From contig JAFGLK010000224.1 in NCBI GenBank assembly GCA_016928125.1, positions 1 to 12,496 of the forward strand: DNA of 12,496 bases. Reading direction: 5' to 3'. Within the stretch, counting starts at the first letter, position 1, and every line of letters begins with the position of its first letter. The notes beneath the pieces were generated by a model that worked only from the letters and a program-made list of their open reading frames with translations, had not been told where the DNA came from and searched no databases. Of the stretch, positions 7,879 to 12,496 are shown piece by piece. Source of the stretch: Anaerolineae bacterium. Lineage in GTDB: Bacteria; Chloroflexota; Anaerolineae; UBA1429. The position numbers and the translations under genes are program-made.

Positions 7879-7905
7879 CGCTGCGGCCTCAGCGGCTAGG
7901 CGCTG
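7879..7905 (+). promoter_or_regulatory. Leader with two mutually exclusive small hairpins
   Basis: CGCTG (7879-7883), CAGCG (7890-7894) and CGCTG (7901-7905) occur in a row. The middle arm can pair with either neighbour, each time with a 6-nt loop, so only one hairpin can form. The element lies between the predicted MATE transcription start and its ribosome binding site. The stems are only 5 bp, so function is uncertain. Confidence 0.3.
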
Positions 7906-7917
7906 CACAAATCGTGT

Positions 7918-7922
7918 AGGAG
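7918..7922 (+). promoter_or_regulatory. Shine-Dalgarno site of the MATE gene
   Basis: AGGAG lies 7 nt before the ATG at 7930, close to ideal spacing, and fixes this start. Confidence 0.8.
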
Positions 7923-7929
7923 CAAATCA

Positions 7930-9369
7930 ATGCAGTTGCGTCAACCGATTGGTCGTGTTCTGCGGCGACCGCTGGCGGCCAGGCCGGTCGCCTCGGATGA
8001 TCTGCGCCGCGAGGTGCTACGCTTAGGTCTGCCTGCGGTGACCGAGCGCATCCTGAGCTTGCTCGTGAGCCTGGTCAATGGCGTTCTGGTGGGACACCTG
8101 GGCGCCGCTGCATTGGCGGCGGTAGGCCTCTCGGGCAACATCGAGATGATCGGCATGACCTTCCTGCAAGCGGTGAGCACTGGCACGACCTCGCTGGTGG
8201 CCCAATCGGTAGGTGCTAACAACCGGGCCCTGGCCCAGCGAGTATTCGAGCAATCCATGCTGGTGGGCATCGCGATGGGTCTAGCGTGCCTGGCCCTCCT
8301 GCTGCCCACCAGCCGTTGGGCACTCATCGCCATGGGGGCCGAGCCCGAGACCGTGACAGAGGGGATGCGCTATCTGCCCTATCTCGCGGGCACGCTTCCG
8401 CTGATGTCCATGCTCACGGTGGGAAACGCCGCGCTGCGCGGCGCCGGCGATACCAAAACGCCGATGTATATCATGGGGGCGATGAACGTTCTGAACGCGG
8501 CCCTATCGTGGGTCTTGATCCGCGGATGGGGCCCCATCTCGCCGATGGGCGTGTTGGGCGCAGGCATCGCTGCGGCCGTCTCGCGCAGTCTGGCGGGCCT
8601 GGCCGTCGTGATGCTGCTGTTCAGCCACCACTCGCCCCTGCCGCTCAAGCGGCTGCTCAATCGGCCCGACCGTGACATTCTCAGGCGACTGCTGGACGTG
8701 GGCTTGCCGGCCGGAGGCGAGAATCTGCTCATGCGTGTGGCTTTCCTGACCTATACGCGCGCCATCGCCAGTCTGGGCACGGTAGCCTATGCGGCTTACA
8801 CTATCGCTTCGCGGGTCGAGCACATCACCATGATGCCCGCCTTTGGCTTTTCGGTGGCGGCCACCACTCTGGCAGGTCAGTCTCTGGGTGCGGGCGATAT
8901 TCAGCGCGCGCGTCGCAGTGTGTTCCGCTCCATTGAGATCGCTATGGGCGTATCGTTTCTCGGAGCGGCCATTTTCGTGGGCTTTCCACGCGCCATGCTG
9001 AGCATCTTTACCAACGATCAGGCCATCATTGCGCAGGGCATCCTGCCGCTGCAGATTCTTGCGGCCGGTCAGCCGCTCATGGCGGTCGCTCAGTGCCTAT
9101 CAGGAGGGCTGCGTGGGTCGGGGGACACCCGCTCCACCATGTGGGTCACAGGCATCGGCGGGTGGCTGGTGCGCATCCCGCTTACATTGCTGGCAGTCTT
9201 GGTGTTCAGACTTGGCCTGCCGGGCGTCCAGATCGCCATGACGCTCGACTGGGTCGTGCGCACGATGCTCTACCTTTGGCGCTTTCGCCCCGTCACCTGG
9301 GCCGAGCGAGCGCGCCGCGCGGCAGCGGCTGTCCATCAGGCCTCGCACGCGCGGGCTCGGGCAGGATGA
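7930..9369 (+). CDS. MATE-family multidrug/cation-coupled efflux transporter
   Basis: A 479-residue inner-membrane exporter with 12 expected helices in two similar halves. It exchanges sodium or protons for organic cations or other small molecules; the substrate is not readable from sequence. The two-fold repeat is clear: AALRGAGDTKTPM (167-179) matches GGLRGSGDTRSTM (392-404), and VAQSVGANN (90-98) matches LAGQSLGAGD (314-323). The first helix has the typical LGLPAVTERILSL (32-44). The N-terminal 25 residues and the C-terminal 25 are basic and cytosolic. Length matches NorM/DinF-type proteins. The ATG is supported by AGGAG at 7 nt. The gene stands alone on this strand, divergent from the glycan operon, and shares its 196-bp upstream region. 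A lipid-linked-glycan flippase of the related MOP superfamily is a less likely reading, because the MATE GDT repeats are well kept. Confidence 0.95.
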   Translation: MQLRQPIGRVLRRPLAARPVASDDLRREVLRLGLPAVTERILSLLVSLVNGVLVGHLGAAALAAVGLSGNIEMIGMTFLQAVSTGTTSLVAQSVGANNRALAQRVFEQSMLVGIAMGLACLALLLPTSRWALIAMGAEPETVTEGMRYLPYLAGTLPLMSMLTVGNAALRGAGDTKTPMYIMGAMNVLNAALSWVLIRGWGPISPMGVLGAGIAAAVSRSLAGLAVVMLLFSHHSPLPLKRLLNRPDRDILRRLLDVGLPAGGENLLMRVAFLTYTRAIASLGTVAYAAYTIASRVEHITMMPAFGFSVAATTLAGQSLGAGDIQRARRSVFRSIEIAMGVSFLGAAIFVGFPRAMLSIFTNDQAIIAQGILPLQILAAGQPLMAVAQCLSGGLRGSGDTRSTMWVTGIGGWLVRIPLTLLAVLVFRLGLPGVQIAMTLDWVVRTMLYLWRFRPVTWAERARRAAAAVHQASHARARAG

Positions 9370-9377
9370 GAGCCGGA

Positions 9378-9399
9378 GATGGGCTAATCATGGCCCATC
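9378..9399. terminator. Possible bidirectional terminator hairpin between MATE gene and tatC
   Basis: GATGGGC (9378-9384) and GCCCATC (9393-9399) form a perfect 7-bp stem with an 8-nt loop, nine bases after the MATE stop. It lies in the convergent gap, so it could act on both strands. No run of T follows on either strand, which is against a classical intrinsic terminator. Confidence 0.35.
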
Positions 9400-9454
9400 G
9401 CATTCCCTCGGGGTTTGCCCTGGCCGCCATCAGCGGGGAAGGGCCTGCCGCAGA

Positions 9455-10201
9455 CTAGGCGGCGACCTCAGCCGTCGACTCTGGGGTGTCCTCCGTACGG
9501 CTGCGGACGGCGAAGCGGGCCAGGAGGATGCCAACTTCGTAGAGGAGATAGAGGGGAAGCATCACGATCGCCATGTTGATGGGATCAGGGGTGGGGGTCA
9601 CCAACGCGGCAATCACCGCGATGACCAAGACCGCGTATTTTCGGTAGCGCGCCAGTTGCTTGGCGGTGACGACATGGAGCTTAGCCAGAAAGAACACCAA
9701 GAGCGGTGTCTGGAAGACCATGCCCATCCAAAACAAGACCCGCGTCACAAAGGCAATATAGTTATCGAGCGTCCAGCGGTTCTCGATCGTTGTATTCAGA
9801 AAACTCTGCATAAAGTTGATTGCCGCAGGCAGCATGATCAAAGCAGCAAAAGTCACGCCGCTGGCAAAGCAAACCGTCACGCCGGGCAAGAGATAGTAGA
9901 GATACTTTTTCTCATGAGGCAACATGCCGGGCAGCATAAAGCGAATGACCTGGTACACGATCACCGGCATGGCCAGGGTGACCCCGCCGATGAGAGCAAT
10001 GCGAAAGTAGACGATGAACGATTCGGTTGGGCGGATCGTCTGAGGGATATTGTCTAGAGGAGAGACCAGAATCTCGAGCGCGCGACTGGTGAACACGACA
10101 CTTATGGCGGTGCAAATCACCAGGGCAATCGCCGCCTTGACCATGCGCGATCTCAGCTCATCGAGGTGCTCCCAGATCGACATTTCTACGTCGTGAGACA
10201 T
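9455..10201 (-). CDS. tatC: Sec-independent protein translocase subunit TatC
   Basis: The polytopic core of the twin-arginine translocase, which binds the RR signal peptide and exports folded proteins. At 248 residues it has the family length and six expected membrane helices. Landmarks are HLDELRSRM (12-20) at the cytosolic N-terminus, RPTESF (57-62) in the first outer loop, MLPGMLPHEKKY (89-100), and TPTPDPINM (202-210) followed by PLYLLYEVG (216-224). FQTPL (163-167) has Gln at the place of E. coli TatC Glu170. The ATG at 10201 has AAGGGG nine bases upstream, inside the end of the preceding gene, and the gap to that gene is six bases, so translation is probably coupled. An ATG at residue 7 is an alternative start. 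It is the last gene of the yceD-to-tatC operon, ending against the convergent MATE gene. Confidence 0.97.
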   Translation of the reverse strand: MSHDVEMSIWEHLDELRSRMVKAAIALVICTAISVVFTSRALEILVSPLDNIPQTIRPTESFIVYFRIALIGGVTLAMPVIVYQVIRFMLPGMLPHEKKYLYYLLPGVTVCFASGVTFAALIMLPAAINFMQSFLNTTIENRWTLDNYIAFVTRVLFWMGMVFQTPLLVFFLAKLHVVTAKQLARYRKYAVLVIAVIAALVTPTPDPINMAIVMLPLYLLYEVGILLARFAVRSRTEDTPESTAEVAA

Positions 10202-10207
10202 CGGCTC

Positions 10208-10765
10208 TTACCCCTTGTTCTCACCATCGCTGCTCGTCTCTTCGGGCTCGCTTTCGTCCAGGATAACCTGCGGCTCTTGCAGGAGCGTCGGCTCCAGCTC
10301 ATCGCCATTGGCGCCCATTCGAGCCACATCGAGGGCGATCACTTCGCTATCCACACCGGGCTCCGCCGAGGGAACGCTGGACAGCTCGTCTGCGGGCCAA
10401 GGCGTCTCGCTGCGTTCGCTGTCTGCAAAGGGCGAGATGCCATCCTGCCGTTGGCCCATCACAGGACCCGTCTGCGCGACCGGGGTTGCCGATGTAGCCT
10501 GAGGCGGGGCTGCTTGGGCTCTCGCATGTTCGCCATCATCCTGCCCTGGGCCGGCTTGGGCTGTCGCTTCAGTAGCCGATTCGCTCTCTTCCGGATCCAG
10601 CGAGAGCGCCTCGCGGAACTCGGCCGTGACGCTATCCGTCTCCTGACGGAACTTGGCGATCCATTGGCCGAGTTGGCGGGCAAACGTGACCATGCGTTCT
10701 GGGCCAACCACCAACATGGCGATCACCAGAATGAGCAGGATTTCGCCAGTCCCTACGCCGAACAT
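10208..10765 (-). CDS. tatB: Twin-arginine translocase TatA/TatB-family protein, probably TatB type
   Basis: A single-span membrane protein of the Tat translocase that works with TatC. Residues 7-20 form the membrane helix, VVGPERM (19-25) is the hinge, and residues 25-52 form an amphipathic helix (FARQLGQWIAKFRQE). Glu8 in the helix and GPER rather than FGPKK point to TatB, but a single bifunctional TatA/B is possible, since no second tatA is seen in the window. Residues 55-185 are an unusually long, acidic, Ser/Pro/Gln-rich and probably disordered tail. The ATG at 10765 gives the canonical N-terminus; AGGAGG lies 12 nt upstream, slightly long spacing. It follows nusB by 36 nt and precedes tatC by 6 nt. 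Confidence 0.88.
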   Translation of the reverse strand: MFGVGTGEILLILVIAMLVVGPERMVTFARQLGQWIAKFRQETDSVTAEFREALSLDPEESESATEATAQAGPGQDDGEHARAQAAPPQATSATPVAQTGPVMGQRQDGISPFADSERSETPWPADELSSVPSAEPGVDSEVIALDVARMGANGDELEPTLLQEPQVILDESEPEETSSDGENKG

Positions 10766-10801
10766 GACAGCGGATGACCTCCTGGTCTGAAGCGAGACAC
10801 C

Positions 10802-11278
10802 CTAATCCTTCCCGCTGGCATCCCTGGTGGAAGCGATCTCTGGGCTGGACGAAGGCTCAGCCAGCGACAGAAGCTCATGCTTCTGAGAGAACAGCGTGCC
10901 CAACACGCCGTTCACAAAGCGTCCCGAGCTATCACTGCCGAACATCTTGGCCAACTCAACGGCCTCATTGATGGCCACTTTGGGAGGCGTATCGTCCTGG
11001 TAGAGGAGCTCGAATGAGCCGAGGCGCAGGATGTTTCGATCTACAGGCGCCATCTGCTCGAGGGGCCATTCTGGGGCGATGCGCTGTATGATCGTATCCA
11101 GCGCGTCGCCATGCTCGAGCGCGCCGTACAACAGCGCCCGGCAAAACTCAGCGCCGGCTGAGGCAAGAGGAGAATCCAGCAGGCGCTCCGCAAGACACTT
11201 GCCCGGATCGTGATGCGCGATATCGACTTCGAAAAGAACCTGAAGGGCCAAAATGCGAGCCCGGCGCCTAAGCTTCAA
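10802..11278 (-). CDS. nusB: Transcription antitermination factor NusB
   Basis: A helical RNA-binding protein that, with NusE (S10), binds boxA RNA to support antitermination of rRNA operons. At 158 residues it covers the whole family. [16 protein letters not shown] (4-19) is the first helix with the basic RNA-contact end. [16 protein letters not shown] (78-93) and [16 protein letters not shown] (99-114), then FVNGVLG (121-127), are the diagnostic C-terminal half. The last 25 residues are a Ser/Asp-rich extension. The start is TTG at 11278: GGAG lies 7 nt upstream and the next residues are the family's normal N-terminus. It follows the Asp23-type gene by 22 nt. Confidence 0.96.
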   Translation of the reverse strand: MKLRRRARILALQVLFEVDIAHHDPGKCLAERLLDSPLASAGAEFCRALLYGALEHGDALDTIIQRIAPEWPLEQMAPVDRNILRLGSFELLYQDDTPPKVAINEAVELAKMFGSDSSGRFVNGVLGTLFSQKHELLSLAEPSSSPEIASTRDASGKD

Positions 11279-11285
11279 GGCCTAT

Positions 11286-11289
11286 CTCC
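11286..11289 (-). promoter_or_regulatory. Shine-Dalgarno site for nusB (supports TTG start)
   Basis: GGAG on the minus strand, 7 nt before TTG at 11278. No ATG is available near the conserved N-terminus, so this site decides the start. Confidence 0.7.
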
Positions 11290-11300
11290 ACCAATGCCCA

Positions 11301-11654
11301 CTACCCACCTGCTGGGCCGATCTGGACGTCCTCGACGTGTACATTGACGGCTAGCACTGGCATACCCACCATATCCTGTATTGCCCGTGAGACCAGCGTC
11401 TGGATCTTCAGCCCGAGCTCATAGAGATTCACGTTGCGGGCAGCGATAATATGCACTTCCACCGACACCGCATCGTCGACTACCTCAACTCGGACGCCAT
11501 CACCGCTCCCAGAGCGCCCCTTGAACCAACGCTCCAGGCCACCTGGAAGATCGCTAGACATGGATAGCACGCCTGGCACCGAGAGCGTTGTGAGCCGTGC
11601 AATAGTCGCCAGAACCTGAGGCGAGATACGAACCGTCCCCGGTTGGCCTTCCAC
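11301..11654 (-). CDS. Asp23/Gls24 family (DUF322) envelope-stress-type protein
   Basis: A 117-residue protein of the Asp23/Gls24 family. In Gram-positive bacteria members sit at the membrane (via AmaP) or act in cell-envelope stress; the exact role is unknown. GTVRISPQVLATIARLTTLSVPGV (6-29) contains the family start (beta strand, then helix with the small-residue VPGV turn). VRVEVVDDAVSVEVHIIA (54-71) is the central strand pair. NVNLYELGLKIQTLVSRAIQDMVGMPV (74-100) is the amphipathic helix, and VNVHVEDV (103-110) the last strand. The length fits the short form without an extension. The start is GTG at 11654, with GGAGGTG six bases upstream. It lies between rpmF (48 nt) and nusB (22 nt); an Asp23-type gene before nusB also occurs in Firmicutes. 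Confidence 0.9.
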   Translation of the reverse strand: MEGQPGTVRISPQVLATIARLTTLSVPGVLSMSSDLPGGLERWFKGRSGSGDGVRVEVVDDAVSVEVHIIAARNVNLYELGLKIQTLVSRAIQDMVGMPVLAVNVHVEDVQIGPAGG

Positions 11655-11660
11655 GATCTA

Positions 11661-11667
11661 CACCTCC
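11661..11667 (-). promoter_or_regulatory. Shine-Dalgarno site for the Asp23-family gene (supports GTG start)
   Basis: GGAGGTG on the minus strand, six bases before the GTG at 11654. It is the strongest ribosome binding site in this operon. Confidence 0.75.
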
Positions 11668-11702
11668 GTGGGCCCTCTAGCCCCGCAAGGGTGGGCCGGC
11701 GA

Positions 11703-11885
11703 CTAGGCCTCTATCTCTAGCACTGTCTCGCCGCGATAGCTCCCGCAGTTTGGACACACATGGTGAGGCAAACGCATATGGTGGCAGGATGGGCACTCGA
11801 CCAGTTTGACACGCGTCAAAGCGTCGTGATTACGACGACGGCGGGTACGCCCTTTTGACAGTTTTCTTTTTGGAAGTGGCGTCAT
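11703..11885 (-). CDS. rpmF: 50S ribosomal protein L32
   Basis: A 60-residue protein of the large ribosomal subunit. PKRKLSKGRTRRRRNHDAL (5-23) is the basic N-terminus that threads into rRNA and matches the family (PKRK.S..R...RR.HDAL). Residues 31-47 form a zinc ribbon with CxxC (C31, C34) and CxxC (C44, C47), so this is the zinc-binding form; a Zur-regulated zinc-free paralog would lack these cysteines. The ATG at 11885 directly abuts the yceD stop codon with no gap, so the two are likely coupled; GGGAG lies 9 nt upstream, inside yceD. The rpmF-yceD pair is widespread, but here plsX, a frequent next gene, is replaced by an Asp23-family gene. Confidence 0.97.
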   Translation of the reverse strand: MTPLPKRKLSKGRTRRRRNHDALTRVKLVECPSCHHMRLPHHVCPNCGSYRGETVLEIEA

Positions 11886-12446
11886 CTATTCTGTCTCCCT
11901 CTCTAGGTCTTCAGTATTCGGTTCGGAATTGAGAAGCTGGGCGAGCACCGCTAATCTCGGGTCGATTCTGATGGTATCGCACTGACAAGGTTCCAGATTG
12001 CGATTCGCCCCGCATATAGGACACAACCCCTTACAATCTATGCTACAGAGTCCCCCCCTGGTGCCTGCCACAACAGCGTATTGCAGTAGAACGGGCGTAA
12101 GGTCGAGGATATGATGCTCGTCGATCATGAGCTCTGGTTCGTCGTCATCGGCGTGCGGCAGGGAGGCCCCCGTTTCGATGTCGATCGACGGGAAGAACTC
12201 CTCCTCCACCTCAAACGAAGCGTCGATGGTTGCCGGCTCCAGACAACGCCGACAGGGCTCCTTCATCTGGAGGGTAAAGTCTCCTGTGGCCAAGATGCCA
12301 CGCAGGGTGCGAATCAGGGTAATGTGGCCTGCAATCGGAACGGGCCCCGGGTTGTTCTCGTCAATCTCCACCAACTCGCCGTGCACCTCGTACTGACGGA
12401 ACGATCCGGTGCCCTCTTGCATGAGCTGCGCGACGTTATAGCGCAT
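11886..12446 (-). CDS. yceD: YceD/DUF177 family protein (23S rRNA accumulation protein)
   Basis: A 186-residue cytoplasmic protein of the DUF177 family; members are needed for normal 23S rRNA accumulation and sit next to rpmF in most bacteria. CRRCL (65-69) is the first conserved Cys pair, and SIDCKGLCPICGANRN (135-150), then CQC (154-156), a Cys-rich, probably metal-binding knuckle; IDPRLAVLAQLL (161-172) is the usual C-terminal helix. The middle (80-115) is acidic. The ATG at 12446 has GGGGG six bases upstream. It is the first visible gene of the housekeeping operon. The 50 bases left before the window edge show no clear promoter, so the operon may start further upstream. Confidence 0.94.
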   Translation of the reverse strand: MRYNVAQLMQEGTGSFRQYEVHGELVEIDENNPGPVPIAGHITLIRTLRGILATGDFTLQMKEPCRRCLEPATIDASFEVEEEFFPSIDIETGASLPHADDDEPELMIDEHHILDLTPVLLQYAVVAGTRGGLCSIDCKGLCPICGANRNLEPCQCDTIRIDPRLAVLAQLLNSEPNTEDLERETE

Positions 12447-12496
12447 GGATGGCCCCCACAGGCAAACGGGATGTTAAGGCTTCAACCGATGTGCAG

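Noticed and set aside
11655..11702. GGGCC-type inverted segments between rpmF and the Asp23-type gene
   Set aside because: The pairs are short with a long loop and no T-run; transcription probably continues through.
12447..12496. Possible promoter upstream of yceD
   Set aside because: A TTGAAG is present but no matching -10 box at proper distance; the operon start may lie outside the window.

Overview
The window is high-GC bacterial DNA with short intergenic gaps, overlapping or abutting genes and frequent GTG or TTG starts. Gene content suggests a Chloroflexota-like organism: yceD-rpmF followed by an Asp23/Gls24 gene, nusB and Tat genes, plus a polysaccharide-type operon with a large GT-C membrane protein. 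That placement is an inference from content and style only; no marker gene in the window settles it.

Layout. (1) Positions 1-7733, minus strand, hold a five-gene operon in the order methyltransferase, two GT-B (GT4-like) glycosyltransferases, a large polytopic GT-C-like protein with a soluble C-terminal part, and an FGGY sugar kinase that runs off the left edge. Gaps between genes are 2, 4, 55 and 16 nt. A near-consensus promoter (TTGACA, 17 nt, TACAAT) lies just upstream of the methyltransferase at 7781-7809. The set looks like a pathway that builds and methyl-modifies a surface glycan or glycoprotein glycan; the kinase may feed or salvage a sugar. (2) Positions 7734-7929 are a divergent regulatory region. 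On the plus strand it carries a perfect TATAAT box and a leader with mutually exclusive small hairpins. (3) Positions 7930-9369, plus strand, encode a MATE-family exporter. (4) Positions 9370-9454 are a convergent gap with a 7-bp hairpin. (5) Positions 9455-12446, minus strand, hold a compact housekeeping operon: yceD (DUF177), rpmF (L32), an Asp23/Gls24 protein, nusB, a TatA/B-type protein and tatC. It joins ribosome and rRNA functions to the Tat protein export channel.

No RNA gene, CRISPR array, insertion sequence, prophage or attachment site was seen. I found no clear evidence of a wholly new system. The best candidates for a closer look are the surface-glycan operon (coiled-coil methyltransferase, a glycosyltransferase without the usual acidic residues in its donor loop, an unassigned kinase in the same operon), the promoter and leader architecture between the divergent genes, and the L32/NusB/Tat gene grouping.
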